A DNA stretch of 64,000 bases from assembly GCA_022497145.1 (NCBI GenBank), contig MU385926.1, positions 102,720 through 166,719 of the forward strand. Direction: 5' to 3'. Position numbers and translations under genes: made by a program. Position 1 is the stretch's first letter. Each line of letters begins with the position of its first letter. Positions 10,712 through 23,378 of this stretch are shown here, piece by piece. Under the pieces are notes generated by a model. That model was not told where the DNA came from. It made no database searches and worked only from the letters and a program-made list of their open reading frames with translations. The stretch is from Rostrohypoxylon terebratum (taxonomy: Eukaryota; Ascomycota; Sordariomycetes; Xylariales; Hypoxylaceae).

Positions 10712-11814
10712 ATGACGGAATGGTCGCTACAAGGAGAGCTTGCTACGCTTTCTTATCCGCCCGTGCCTCCAAATTTCGGTGCGGATTATTGCAAGACAAT
10801 TCGTTATGATACGTATGACTATATCGACCCGGTGACCAAGTCTGACTGCGAGGGAAAGGCCGTCTTGATAACGGGGGCAAGTAAGGGAATCGGTAAGGGG
10901 GTTGCCGTGTCCTACGCGAGAGCCGGGGCGTCCCGCATCGCTATCACCTCCCGCTGCGATGCCACCGACGCCGTAACAGATATCGAAAAAGCCGCCATAG
11001 ACGCTGGCCGAAAACGACCGGTAGTCACGCTGCTACGGTTGGACGTCTCCGACTCGGCCAGCGTGAAGGATGCCGCGCGCGTATTGGAACAGAGTTGGGG
11101 TCGTCTAGACATCCTGATCGGCAACGCAGGCTTCCTAGCAAAGTACGAGGAGATCCTAGACGGAGACGAAGACGAGTGGTGGGACAGCTTCGAAGTAAAC
11201 GTTCGCGGAAGCTATCTCGTGGCCAAGTCATTTTTGCCACTAATGCTGAGAGGCGGCGACAAAACTATCATCAACATGTCGTCGACCGGAGTCTCGCACT
11301 TTCACTCCGGCGGAAGCAGCTATCAAATCAGCAAGTTTGCTCTATTAAGACTGACGGAATATCTGATGGCGGAGTACGCCCACCAGGTAGGTCTAATCTG
11401 ATATCACTATCTTGCCAAGATTCTTTCTCTAACGCCGCTCTAGGGTCTCTTGGCTTATTCAGTACATCCAGGAGGGTATGCAAATATTTCTTCTTCTTAG
11501 ACGATGTCGTAAGTTTTGCTGATGGCTTGCGGACAGGGTGGCGACAGATTTAGCCCGGCGACTCCCGGAAAAGACGCAAGGTTTGTCGTCTCTAAAGGAC
11601 TTTTGGCAGTTTTAAGTGCTAATCTCGCCGTGCCGTAGCGTGGCTCAAGTGTACGACGGCCCTTGGCGGAGATACAATCGCGTTTCTGACCAGCCAAAGA
11701 CAGACGTGGCTGGCTGGAAGGTATATCAGCGTTATGTGGGATATGGCTGAATTTTTTTCAAAGAAAGATGAGATTATCGAAAACGATGCACTGAAGATGA
11801 AGATGACTTTTTAA
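10712..11814 (+). CDS. Short-chain dehydrogenase/reductase (classical SDR)
   Basis: Four exons: 10712-11386, 11444-11475, 11537-11580, 11639-11814; introns 57, 61 and 58 nt; 308 aa. Cofactor motif TGASKGIG at residues 54-61, NAG at 138-140, catalytic Ser around 190 (INMSST), Tyr204 and Lys208 in SSYQISK. After splicing the chain reads VHPGG then VATDLARRLPEKTQ, then the Trp-rich end WLAGRYISVMWDM. The ATG at 10712 is chosen because the open frame upstream has no ATG. This looks like the fungal oxidoreductases with an extra N-terminal arm of about 45 residues before the Rossmann fold. Cytosolic; substrate not predictable. Confidence 0.88.
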
Positions 11815-12011
11815 ATCAGGTATAAACTATTATATCGGCGCGGAGTAAGTATTTGAAAAGAAAAAAAAAACACTCCATCTACACCAACTAGTCGCTGATG
11901 AGTCTGAACCGTGGAGCCTGTAAAGTTTCAACATGTTGAGCCAATCACCTCAACACTCCCGCAATAGCAGTATACTAGGTGTGCCTAAACACATAGTCCA
12001 AATCCTGCAGA

Positions 12012-12617
12012 TTACAACTGAGCTTCCAGTCGTGAGGCCAGCTTCCAAGCCCACCAGACCATCGCTCCTATCGAGACTAAGTTGAGATGGATGCTCATCG
12101 CGTGATTGCGTGAGAAGGATTTTGTCAGTGCCTTCTTGTCATCGCTTGGTTCGATCGGACCATCTGATTTTCCCCCATCTCTTGTTTCTATGTTTTAATT
12201 AGTAAACCCACCCGATGCCGAAATTAAAACAATGGACTACATACCTTGATGAATCTGTTCAATCATCATTTGGCGCGTACGCGGCCCATAGACTACCATG
12301 TTCAAAAGCGCCGGAATACCTGCTACGAGGAACGGGATCCAGTTTGACTTGCTCTCTACCAAAGTCAATGGGCCGCGAGGAGGGATGGTCGCTGCCGTCA
12401 ACAGGAGGAGTAAGACCTGACAGCGGAAGTGTGTTGGAAAGATACGCTTCAGGAGCGTCGTGAATGCTGTTCTTGGTAATGATCGATAACACACTTTCAA
12501 CATGACGAATGATACGTAGAGTTCCGAACCGAACAGTGTAGAAAAGAATAAAATGTGAAGCGGGGCCAAGAAGGTGGCAGAAGTCCGCGTGAGATTTGCC
12601 AAGACCATGGAGGACAT
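12012..12617 (-). CDS. TMEM205-like (DUF4149) integral membrane protein
   Basis: Two exons: 12245-12617 and 12012-12187, 57-nt intron, 182 aa. Four hydrophobic segments: LAPLHILFFSTLFGSELYVSFVM, a stretch around HFRCQVLLLLLTAATI, WIPFLVAGIPALLNMVVYGPRT, and the last after NHAMSIHLNLVSIGAMVWW. The FGSELYVSF and HAMSIHLNL signatures match the DUF4149/TMEM205 family. Human TMEM205 is linked to drug tolerance, but the fungal function is unknown. The tail ends with a short cytosolic segment. Confidence 0.8.
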
Positions 12618-13170
12618 ATTGGACTACGTAGATGGTTATTGCGTGAAGATAACGTGTATCTCTTTGGGGTTTGAGAAACAACTTTTGTGTATAAATGTCC
12701 TTTAATAGGTAGTATTCATCACTGAGAAGTAACCCCGAAGTGGGTCGGATGTTGGGCGCCGGCGACTCTTGCTATAAGCTCCGAAGATGATCGGAGTAAA
12801 ACACTGGAGGCACCTGCATCCCTCCCTCTTACTCAGTCCCTTCTCATAACGCGGTGTTAATAAGACTGTGAGAAGAAGCGGCATTCGATGTCGACCGGCG
12901 TTATTAGATCTAATAACCTCTCAGCAATGCTGATCAATGTTGAGTACGCCAGCTGTCTCTTCGTTATTCTGCCAATGTCTGCTGGCACACAAGGTTGTTT
13001 CCACTGTCAACCTTGAGGCAATTGTGAGGTTGTCGCCACAAGATGCATGCGTCGGTGATGTAATAGATGTCTACGTAGACTCGTATCAAAAACTTTCTTC
13101 CTTTTAGTCAATTCATATTATGAATAAACTACATAGGACCTAGGTATTGAGACTTTACTCAAAATTTAGG
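12618..13170. other. Intergenic, TMEM205-like to MDR gene
   Basis: Gene-free; upstream region of the TMEM205-like gene (possible TATA at about 12690) and 3' flank of the MDR gene. A CCTAGG word occurs at about 13135-13146. Confidence 0.5.
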
Positions 13171-14385
13171 CTACACATGTAGGATTAGTTTGGTGCAGCT
13201 GACACCGGCAATCAACGTATCCAAGCCTTTGTTGATGCCTTGTAGACCACCCTCAACTATCCGGATCTTGGGAGACGGGACTATTTCACCCTTTTCTAAC
13301 TTTTCCTTCAGCCAGACATTGAACCAAAAGGAGAACTGCTCGGCCCGTTTTTTTTCGTCGGTCGAAGCAGCGACGAACTTGGCCTGGATCCCTTCCTCAG
13401 TAGGATCTCCTGGCTTCAACACAGGTGCGGAAGCTAGATGGGCGATTTCCTTGCCCTTCAATTCCTTAAGGACATTATGGCAAGGCAACAAAGCGCCCAC
13501 CGCATCATAGCCGTACCGGAAAGTGAGACCATCTTCTTTAGCAGCTCGAATGATCGCATCTTCTACATCGGGGGTCTTGTAGTCAAAGACCCTTGACGCG
13601 CCTAGCGACTTGATATACTCGTGGTGTTTCGCGCTCGCAGTAGCGTAGACGGTGAAGCCTAGTAACCGAGCGCTCTGTACTGTCATACTACCGACACTAG
13701 ACTATAGCTCTATGGTTAGTGGACGCCTATCTCAAATAATTCTGAGAATATTCACCGATGCGCCCCATACTAAGATCCCTTGCTTATCGTTCGGGGAGTA
13801 GGAAGTGTCGCGGGGGATACCGATTGTCTCCCATCCGGACCCTATAGCAGCGGTAATTAGCATGCGTCCGATGAGGTCAAGAATTCAGGGCTATCTTCAT
13901 GGATCCTGCGATATATAGAGGGAAAGATGTATAACAATATTCCACAAGAATAGTAGGTACGTACAGACTGTAGCTACGGCCATAGGGAGAGTAGCTGCTT
14001 CATCGAATGTCAAGGCATCCGGAATCGGGCAGGCATTCGTAGCAGGGATGATAGATCTCTGCTGGAAAGCACCATAGTCGGGCGAACCTTTCACGAAATA
14101 GGAGGGTGCGAAAGCTGCAACACGAGTTCCGGGTTTGAATGTGTCGGAAACCTCGGAGCCGACTTCAATTACTACCCCGCCAATATCTGACCCAAACACG
14201 GCAGGGTATTTGGCGATGGCGAAGCCAAAGTCCCGTGTCTTGTAATCTATCGGATTCAAAGCTATAGATTTGACCTCAATGAGAAGTTCATCGGGACCAG
14301 CTTTTGGCGTCTGTCGCTCTTGGACTTCAAGGGGCTGTGCTTTTCCGATGGCCACAGCTGCTAGATGGGTTGCCATGATGCTCAT
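13171..14385 (-). CDS. MDR-superfamily oxidoreductase (zinc-independent alcohol dehydrogenase-like)
   Basis: Three exons: 13965-14385, 13756-13841, 13171-13701; introns 123 and 54 nt; 345 aa. GroES-like N-terminal half with ALNPIDYKTRDFG and VFGSDIGGVVIEVG, then the NADP(H)-binding site restored across the second intron as LVWGASSSVGSMTVQ. The usual zinc-ligand cysteines are not evident, as in enoyl/quinone reductase-type members. Fungal relatives act as stand-alone reductases, sometimes as trans-acting enoyl reductases, but nothing here shows that role. An alternative start nine bases downstream is equally possible. A second MDR enzyme lies at 22143-23378; the two are clearly different subfamilies. 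Confidence 0.86.
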
Positions 14386-15004
14386 CGAGGGGGTGGCAGT
14401 ATGGAGAGACGAAGGTGGAAGAGTTAGTATTGCGTAGAAGAACTATTAAACGGGATGTTGATTAATAGTTTTAGGGTATTGCATCACGACCAATGAACAA
14501 CACATCATGCTTTGTACGACGAGACTGGCGTGTCTTATATTGTCAGATGTTTGGATAGGTACCTACCTGGACGCTGGATCGGGATTGTGAATCTTGCTTT
14601 CTCGGATTTAAGTGATAGTAAGAACATTACCTAGGTACGGAAAGCCATATGATTGGCCAGGAGTTAACATTATATCCGGAATATACGGAGTTACATATCG
14701 TCTTTTGAGCAGAATTTCGGTCTTGGTCATTTCTGACATAAATCTTCAAAGGTGGCGAGGAAGGGGTCGATCTATGAGTCCCTAAGGGACATATTATCGC
14801 GAATGCTCACTGCAAGCCAATGTGTAGTTCTGAGGTATTCTACGTATTTAGATATATGTACAGAAAAATGCCAGTACAATCGAAAAGTGCCTTATCCAAA
14901 CCCTTCTATCTGGTATCCCAACTCCGCGCGCGAGCATCTCGCTAATAGGCACAGCCTTTCTCTCTCCTCATGTCGTTGGGACGGTTCTTTCTTCAGCTAC
15001 AAAC
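14386..15004. other. Intergenic, MDR to Egh16-like gene
   Basis: No gene found; contains the upstream region of the MDR gene and the 3' flank of the Egh16-like gene. Confidence 0.5.
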
Positions 15005-16601
15005 CTAGGCAAAGAACACAGCGGCCCTCCTCTTCTTGTTGTTGTTGTTGTTAGCGGCATTACCCCGACCATTCGCCCCTTGAGCTGCGGCGTTTGTGTT
15101 TGCGTTGGCATTGTTGTTGGCATTGGCGTTGTTGTTGTTGTTGCCACGTCCATTGCCATTCTTGGATGTGGCGGCACCGGTCTTGGTAGCCGCCGCCTTC
15201 GTCGTCGTCGTAGCTGCATCCGTAGCCGTAGCTGCTACACCGGTGATGACATCAGGAGTCTGGACAGAGGCAGGCAAGCTAGTGACCTTGTCTCCTAAGA
15301 GAGAGCTCACGACGGCAACGTTTTGAAGAGCCTCATCAGATCCCGCGTCCTGGATAGCAGCTACGGCTGCAGGAAGGTCCTTTTGATCCTGAGCGACCTG
15401 AGCAAATACTTTTTCTAGGGAGAGGCTTGTCTTGATGTTCGCCGGCGTGTTTTGCGAAGGAGTCACATCAACTTGTTGTACGGGAAAGCAACCACCTATA
15501 AGAATTAGGGTCAGCTAATAGAGTTACTCCAAAAAGGGGTGGAGAGTTTAATGTGGCGGTTGATGGGTCATGCAAGTATCATGTGATATAAAAGTACTGC
15601 TCTCTGGGTTTGTGCCAGAATGGTTCGGAATAGCCTCATATGGGTCGAGAAGGGGAGAAAGGGGAGAAAGAAAGAAGTAAGTACCGAAAGGCCCAGCTTG
15701 TGCGCTAAAAAGTGATAATGTCAGTATTTATCTTTATAAAGGCAATTTAGAGCTTTTGAGCATGTCTCAGGCGTAAAAATTCGGTTGTGAACTCTCTGTG
15801 CCCGAGACAACTCGGGAGGGTGTAAAAGAAATATGAAACTTACTTGTTACGGCATCGGACAGTGCAGACATTGCCGGCGGAAGCTGCGGGGGCCGCTATT
15901 AGCATCCAGGGAGTCTCTAGGGATTGGGATATGACCCGGGAAAGATTCCCGGGAGGCTCAGGACTTACATCCAGTACAAGTGAAGTTATCAGGCATGTTG
16001 ACCAAGATATCGAAATCTTGGGTCTTAGCTTGGGAAAACCCGTTCACTCCGGGAACGTTGTTCTCAACAGTGAGGTTCTGGGTGATAAGCCCATTGTTTC
16101 CGGCTTCGACCTAGAGCATTTATGAGCATAAACTTCCTACAAATGACCCATATCGCTAGATGATCCTTACCAGGTCGCAGACATACGGGCCGGCACCGTC
16201 GGCATTCACTTGGTGAATAGTCACCTTGAGCTGCGTGCCGGACTTGACCTGGGTAACGGCCTTGGCCGCGAGTGCGTTCTCCGTGTTCTCTCCGATGTCG
16301 ATGTTTCCGGACAGCTCGGTCCTTCCACATTCGTTCACAACATTGGCGGCGATCTCTGCATCTCGGATGATCGTTGTGTCCTGTTGGCACGGGCTGATGG
16401 ATGTGCAGTTTCTTGCCAAGTCCTTCTCAACTAGGAGCTGTTAGCTAAGGGAGCCAAGATACCTATCCATGTGGAGATCGTACCTTTGAAGCCAACACTA
16501 GCAGGCGAACCCGAGAGACCTTGCGCATTCAAGATAACACCGTGGGCTTGCGTCAAGGCCAACAAGGACGCTAAGGAAAGGATGGAAGAGAATGAAGGCA
16601 T
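15005..16601 (-). CDS. Egh16-like secreted protein (appressorium/virulence-associated family)
   Basis: Six exons: 16484-16601, 16171-16430, 15969-16110, 15844-15883, 15685-15704, 15005-15495; 356 aa. Signal peptide MPSFSSILSLASLLALTQA, then AHGVILNAQGLSGSP. The core reads CTSISPCQQDTTIIRD, NECGRTELSGNI, VNADGAGPYVCDL, then (across introns) TCTGSSAGNVCTVRCRN, NAQAGPFGGCFPVQQVD, with many cysteines expected to pair. This is the Egh16/GAS1-type family first seen in powdery mildew and rice-blast appressoria; in saprobes and endophytes its job is unclear. Exon 5 is only 20 nt, and the reading frame holds only if it is included. The last 100 residues are low-complexity, Thr/Ala then Asn/Gly/Ala-rich, ending in a basic KKRR patch; this tail may be cell-wall associated. 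Confidence 0.87.
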
Positions 16602-16796
16602 CTTGAAAATTCAACGATTGAGCAGCACCGGGCCGGCAAAGGAAGGATAAGGCACAGAAAACTCAAAAGAAGGCAATGAATTAAGAATAGAACTGATCCA
16701 CAGGATCGTCGACGATGAAGAGAATATTAGTTGGAAAGGAATACCGGCCTGGAGAACGAGATGAAGAGATGGCGATCATAGGTGAGCGTCGCCCGT

Positions 16797-16805
16797 CTAT
16801 ATAAC
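16797..16805 (-). promoter_or_regulatory. TATA-like box of the Egh16-like gene
   Basis: The minus strand reads GTTATATAG about 195 bp upstream of the start codon at 16601, a usual distance for a fungal gene with a leader of around 150 nt. Confidence 0.4.
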
Positions 16806-19800
16806 AGACGATGGGGATCTTGTTCGATCTCCGCAGGCTGGCAATCCCGTATGAGATGGTCAAAGTGCCGATTAGAAGGACCCCTAACCAGCCATTGTGA
16901 GGTATTATCCAACGCGATCTGTGTCATGCCGGTGGATTTTCAGCAAGCCTCGAGAGGAGCCTCCCCCGAAGCGGATCCCATCTTCAGGAATCTTTCCAAT
17001 GAGCGACTGCGCATGTACTTCGTAGAGACTGATGAAGGAAGGAGAGCCGTCTCGAGTTTCCATTGTTGCTCGCAAGTGGGTGAATCCTCGCCAGGGTGCC
17101 TGTCAAAAGGTGACGGTACCCTAGCTACCCATAGAAGATGTCTTGCTAGGGTATCGTAAAGGAGGTGCATTGCTCGGGGCAACTGAGAACGGTTGAGGCT
17201 TATTACAGAGTACATAGACTCCGCAAAAGTACCGAAAGCAGATAGGCGCACAGATTGGTGCCGCGGTCTAGAGCAGTGGGGACGGGCGAATATGTCGCGA
17301 ATGGCGTAGGCGGCGTATGGGAATAGGCATTTTACAGGCCGCTAGGTCGCCACAAGGCTAAAAATCTGCGTGAGCGGAAATGAGGCCGAACAATTTCTTC
17401 TCTCGCTTGCTATTCTATATGTTACTTGCTATCATATGAGTCCTAGGATCAAAGCAAGCATGAAGCTCTATAGAACCATTAATCTAGGTATACTAGCAAT
17501 CGATGCTAGGCAAGCAGGTAACTTGCCTACCTACCCAGATACCCAGTACATAAAATTCTGTCACTTATCAGAAACAGAAAATGACAACTCGGTTCAAGCC
17601 GATTGTGGCTTGAGAAAAGCGTGGGATAATGTAGGGATATCGTAAGGATATTTACCACGAGGCGCTCAATTACCAGACATTCCAGGCGAAAAAGAACAGT
17701 GATCGCTTATGATCTGCCGGTTAGCGTTAATCCTTCCATGTTTCGACCCTTGTGCCAGATCTCGGCCAAGGCGTTTCTGCAGGGTGTAGAAGTAATTAAA
17801 GCATTACGTAGGTGGGAGATATCAGGCGCCGAAAGAAAACCCTGGTCACTTTTATTCCCTAGAACGGCATGGTCCATTGGAAAATGGTCCAATAGTCTGC
17901 TGATATCGGATGGTCTCCTCTATTGCTAGCCATCAAGCCCGTTTCAAGGTGTCCGTGCCCGATAGCAAACAAACAGGCAGACAGGGCGATCGAATACCAC
18001 CTAATAACGCAAGTATGTATAAGGTATTAGAGGGTTTCGATCTGCGCGATTACCTCTGGGATGTCCTATCATCTATCAGCTATGGCAATGAATACTGAAC
18101 AGAACCTGATCAAAAACAGAAGTATCCGCCTATTCAGACGCACCCAGCGTGCTGCTATAGTAGTGTGCTATCATTCCCCCGGTCGACTTCTAGGCTACGT
18201 TGAATTGCTATTCGAGCTGGGCTTCGACCTTGCTTAAGCCTTAGATAGGTACCCAGGGTTGTTGAACCCCCACTGCATTGTCATTGCCAAGACCCTCTCC
18301 GAGTCAGTAACCGCTCTAGTCAAACATCGACCCCTATGTCGCACTTTGAAGAAAACATATCGTACCATCGACTAGGGACTTTCCTCGCGTCTCATCTCAT
18401 TCTAATATTGTGCGAAACTCCTCGTTTTACGATCACCACATAAGTCCTCCAGCGGTTGTTTCTCAGGGGCATACCATCTATTATCGTAAGATCCCACCAA
18501 GTGTAACAAAGAGGAAGTCACATAGCATCACCTACCTCGATAGGTGCGTGCGACGGATTTCCTTCCAGGCAGTGTTGCCTATTATGAGGGCACCTATTGG
18601 ATTATGTTTTGAACGTGACATCCTACTTTAATTAGGTATACTCGCGTCATGAAAACATAATGAACTTATCAAAATACCGCCTGGCAAGCTGTAAAAATTC
18701 GAAGCACAATAATAATACGGTGATGTTTTCAAGCTAAACTTGGATTTTCCAAGGTTGTTTCTAATTACCAATGCTGTAGCCCGTGATAAAGCCGCAAGAT
18801 AGAAAATTCCGCCAATGTCGATAGTATGGCCTCCCAAGGAATACCGACCCTTCGATTATTTTTCGTGCACTCGATGTGTACGGGCATATTCTTACCCCCG
18901 ATGCAATATTTTCTCCTATGCCTACCCTCGTATTTTCGTAGACTCGGGCGTTCCAAAGTACACCGGCGTCGCAGAATAGCAGACATTGTAGTGATCCATA
19001 AGAGGCTTCCCTTCCTCCGAATTATGTCCGCCGTTTCACGCAGGGCCAGCCCACGATACAGGACCTGAGAAGAGACGCGTCAACGTCACGTACTGGAAGA
19101 TCTAAGTCCTCGTGAGCTAGAGGTCAGACCTTTACCTTTACCATTCATTCTTGTTTGATTCTATTTTAAAATGTGAATATGGAGATCCCCCTTCTCTAGA
19201 CCCCCCTAATGTCGGTGGCCTTAGACAGAATAAAGATAATATGCTGAAACCTACTGGGTGTCACCGTCACAAATGCCATTTACCCGTCACCAAATAGCCT
19301 CATTTCCCTACATTTAGTCACTACTCAGTATAAACCGCAGTAATGACCCTCGGACAATTCCATCTAAGACCATTGGTTCTCTCGCTAGCAACAGTATCCA
19401 GTTATCAAATGAGCAACACGAGTTTTTGGAGGAGACTCCTCTCTGGCACCAGTGTCAGATTGATTATTCATACCTACTGTATCCCCTTATCTATTGACTG
19501 ACGATTATCTGATGCATTATACGTGGGCTAGCTATCAATGCCTACCTACCCAGGTAATTAAAGGGGTACCACGCTAAGGTGGTGCTCGAATTCGAGGTTA
19601 CGGGGAAATTCTATCAGTCCTTTTCATAGCTTTCCATTCCTGACCCATAAACCATATAACACTAGGTACCTATTCTCTAGGTACCTTAGGTATAAGTGTA
19701 GGAATTTCCCCGCGTGTCATAGTATCAATTGTTTGATATGGAATAGAAATATAATTCCATGTTGGCATGAAAAAGCTGAAGTACGTTCGATTATCCTCAA

Positions 19801-21074
19801 CCCAGTATGCAAGAGACATCACTAGTGTTATTATTAGAACTTTTATATTTGTTTGCTTTATCATTTTAGCCATAACATGTCAGTCCAGTCCTCGAGTACA
19901 CGACATTTGTTCCGATGTCATTGATTTAGCTCCCTGGGTCGATAGATGTATATCTAATACATCCAGAAGCCTTCTTCTCAAGTGGTTAACAGCCGAAGGT
20001 TTGATTGAAATTGGTCGGGGAATCGGGTGTCAGTCTAGGGGGGAAGCTCAATAAGCTTTTCATCCCTAGGGAGGAGAGACGAGTTCATAACCAACATCGG
20101 GAGAGTAGACGAATATGGGTTTATGTATGGATGTATGCCGTGTTCCCTATTTTCAAGCTCCTTGCACAATGCCGCCGCTTCACGAATCCAAGATGCGCCT
20201 CGTGACAGGTACCGTGGAACATACGGCACCTAGAAGAGAAACGAGGCCATTGATTATCACTCACGCTATTGATAATAGCAAGAAGTGGCCCCAAATGTCC
20301 TTCCGTCAGCGCTTGTATCTATACAATACTTTAAGGAAGATCCAGACTCTCAAGCGCATGCGGTATATGGGGCAACGTTGTATGTCATATGAGTCATTCT
20401 ATCGTCCATATAATTTGTCGAATGCAACTAGAGGCCCATCCCTAAACTTGGCAGTAGTTGTACAAGCATTGGAACTTCCACACATAGGTACCCTAGATAC
20501 AAACCATCTCAGAATTAGTTCGAGGAAGAGTATAGATATCTCTGCTACTTGGACTTTGAGATTTATCGATAAGAGCATCATACGTCCAGTCCATCCATAT
20601 TTTGACTACTTGTTGTTCCACTGTCCAGCTGTGATATTTCTCAAAGAGTTGGGTGATTTGGGTCATGCATTCCTTGCTCGCCTGGTTCAGCTCTATACGT
20701 CCGTGTGATGGAGGCATGGGTCCATACGATACGGAGATCTTGATGAACTCTTCATACAATCGACCATTGACAATCATGCAAGTTGACCAGCCTTCCATGA
20801 AATTTTATAAGCCAGACGCCGGAGCATTAGCCACGGAGCCGGGATCAGCTTATGAAGGGGTTTCTTGCGCGTCGATAGCCATTTCCCATGCTCCTAGGAT
20901 CACGTCGTGATAAAATCTTCGATTATTCTTGCGTGAGGCAGCGACATTAAATCCGAGTAGTCGCAAGATTTTCCATCAATGGTTGTCGAATAGATGGTTT
21001 TCTTTCGACATCGTAACTAGACATCCAAGATAAACATCAGTGAGTGGTGCAAGGACTCCGATCACGACAAGGTA
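16806..21074. other. Gene-poor stretch, about 4.3 kb
   Basis: No gene I can support. Overlapping open frames of 60-200 codons exist on both strands (the longest is 20115-20708 plus, starting at a near-cognate codon in the reading upstream), but none shows a family motif, a splice pattern or a signal peptide. A minus-strand frame at 20493-20798 looks slightly protein-like but has no recognisable domain. The rest is AT-leaning with scattered taggtacct words. Confidence 0.4.
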
Positions 21075-21719
21075 TCAAAGCTCTCTAATCTTCTTCAAAG
21101 TGGTTTCTGAATGATTTGGTTGCGTCCGCTGGGCTTCCAGACCATCATCTGAAGTATTCACCTCACCGACTGAAGCATGTTGTTCTGGTGTGTAATACCG
21201 TATCTGAAAAAATACGTGACTTACAGTACACTCTGCCCACGAAAACCTTTTGCCACCCTCTTTTTTGCTCCCAGCTACACAATCGACACCAAAAGCCATG
21301 AATGTAATTTTGGTAGAAGCTTCACGTTCCTGTATTGGGGGTTCATCATTCACTTTGTAATGGAACGTGCATCCGATAAGGATGAAGATCTTAGAGGACG
21401 ACATGAAGTCCGCTCCGCTCTCCTGCTTAGTTCGAATACGACCTTGCAGTCCCGAGAAATTGACTTCGATGTCCTTGCCGAAGAGTGTAAAGTGTGAAGA
21501 GAAGGTAAGCTCGCGTATTTTGCGAGTATCCGGTGATCGGACGGCGCGGGTTTGGTTTTCGCTCCCGAGTACTTTGATGTTTGAGTGATTCGGCACCGCT
21601 GTGGGTTGTCCATGATCGTAAATTGTCGTGGATGGTGAGGGACTCGAAGGTGTCGTGGGTTGTGGCGAGGTTGCTATGAGCGTCGAGGCGAGTGAAGAGA
21701 TTTCGTCATCCGCCATCAT
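21075..21719 (-). CDS. Hypothetical protein, unrecognised
   Basis: Single open frame of 214 codons from the ATG at 21719 (MMADDEISSLAS). A Ser/Thr/Pro-rich segment (SPQPTTPSSPSPSTT) follows, then a more globular part with FSSHFTLFGKDIEVNFSGLQG and SKIFILIGCTFHYKV, ending in a Lys/Arg-rich tail. No known motif, no signal peptide and no membrane segment. It could be an entire small gene, the first exon of a longer one, or chance. Judged weakly supported by length and composition only. Confidence 0.3.
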   Translation of the reverse strand: MMADDEISSLASTLIATSPQPTTPSSPSPSTTIYDHGQPTAVPNHSNIKVLGSENQTRAVRSPDTRKIRELTFSSHFTLFGKDIEVNFSGLQGRIRTKQESGADFMSSSKIFILIGCTFHYKVNDEPPIQEREASTKITFMAFGVDCVAGSKKEGGKRFSWAECTVSHVFFQIRYYTPEQHASVGEVNTSDDGLEAQRTQPNHSETTLKKIREL

Positions 21720-22142
21720 CGCGCGGTGCGGTCTGAGCTTGTATGAAGTGGTCAGATTGCAAACGGGAGCCGCCAAAAATCAACTTAATCCAAACAGCGG
21801 AGGCATTACCTCGATACTTTTGGGTTGAAAATGAAGCTTTTTCATTCTATAACTTGCCTGTCTACCCCGCTCATTGTGCGTGACATTATCCCCGAACCGA
21901 CCACCTGAGGGCTGGTAATGGCGTCCAATAAACGAGTGTGTTTGTAGAGCTGTACGTCACACATTGATTAATCGTGAGCTCCAATAATGAACTTACCAAC
22001 TATACAACTACCTAGGACCTAGGTATATAACCTCCACAGGTGCAAACCGATTCCGTCGGATCTAAAATACGAGCACAAGATGTCGGGAACTATAAGAATG
22101 GACCACTACAATGAAAATTTTACCTCGAGGCACTAAAGCTAC

Positions 22143-23378
22143 CTACACAACTCCCTCCGTATCCGCGATCCTGAAAACGTATTTCACGGCATGCGCCTTG
22201 CCAGCTTTCAGATCCTCCAACGCTTTTTGGATGCCCCCTAAGCCCCCGGGAACGACCTCCTGGGGCTGTGCCTTGAACCAGCCTTCCTGCAGCGCGCGAG
22301 TGATGTACCTGAAATATACGAAGCCGATATCTTTTTGTGTCGTATGGACATTTCCAACGAGGACCAATGAATGCGAGACGCCGGGAGGGAACTCGTAGTT
22401 ATTTGGCGGCAGTACGCCTGCTATTTTAGATCCTTCGGACAGGACCTTGCTCACGGTAACGTAGCTATTGTGTTCCGAAGTCGCGTCGAAAGCATATAAG
22501 AGCTTCGACCCTGCGGAGGCTTTCCTAAGACCTTCGACGACAGCGTCGTCTCCGTCGCGATAGTCGATGACAAGGTCTCCCTTGTTGCTGTCGATCAACG
22601 TCTCTACGTACGGTCGAGACCTACCGGCTACGCAGATGAGGGGGTGAATGTTGCTCTTTCGGGCGAACTGGACGGCGTAGGCGCCTACGGCCGAGGACGC
22701 GCCGTGGATAATTAAGGGCGTGGGCTCGGTCGCCGGTGTCCACGGCTGCGGGAGGCCAAGGTGGCTGTACAATCCGACCGCTGCTGTCATGGCGGCTAAC
22801 GGGATAGCTGCTGCCTCTATCGTAGTCGTTAACAAATGCTACTCATTCAACAATATGTAATCATCGTGATTGTGGCCAACTCGTACCTTCGAATGTCGTC
22901 TTCCGCGGGATATGGAAGGTGGTGTGTTGCGCTGCGATGGCATATTCGGCATAGGATCCGTGCGGTTGCGTGATTTGGTGGAATGCGGCCACGCGATCCC
23001 CTGGTTTGAATTCCGTCACATCCTCGCCGACCTGCTGTACGATGCCGGCGATGTCATCGCCTACGTTCCCGGTAATGTTGCGCAATTCCGGTACTTTCCA
23101 ATCCTTAGGGTTAGATCCGCTTACGACAACCTTTTCGATTCTTTTAGTAAATCTAGGTACCTATGGTCCTATAGGCTATGGATGTGATTACACATTCCCT
23201 AAGGACAGGTAATATTCGATAGTTAGGTACCTACCTTTATGAGAACTTGGTCGGCGTGTGGCTTTGGAATAGGCGAATCGACGATCTCGACCTTCAGGCC
23301 TGTGTCTCGTTGAGGACGCTTCAAAGTCAAGTTCTGGTTTTTTCAGCACCTACCTTTAGATACGATAGCTTCCTTCAT
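22143..23378 (-). CDS. CipB-like MDR oxidoreductase
   Basis: Four exons: 23354-23378, 23235-23299, 22887-23130, 22143-22816; introns 54, 104 and 70 nt; 335 aa. Spliced start MKEAIVSKGLKVEIVDSP, then PKPHADQVLIKVVVSGSNPKDW, NVGDDIAGIVQQVG, FKPGDRVAAFHQ, PHGSYAEYAIA, AAAIPLAAMTAAVGLY and the cofactor loop IIHGASSAVGAYAVQFA. This is the pattern of fungal CipB-type (concanamycin-induced) zinc-type alcohol dehydrogenase-domain proteins; catalytic zinc ligands are not apparent. The second intron itself contains a taggtaccta repeat word. Likely cytosolic; substrate unknown. Related in fold to the enzyme at 13171-14385. Confidence 0.88.
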
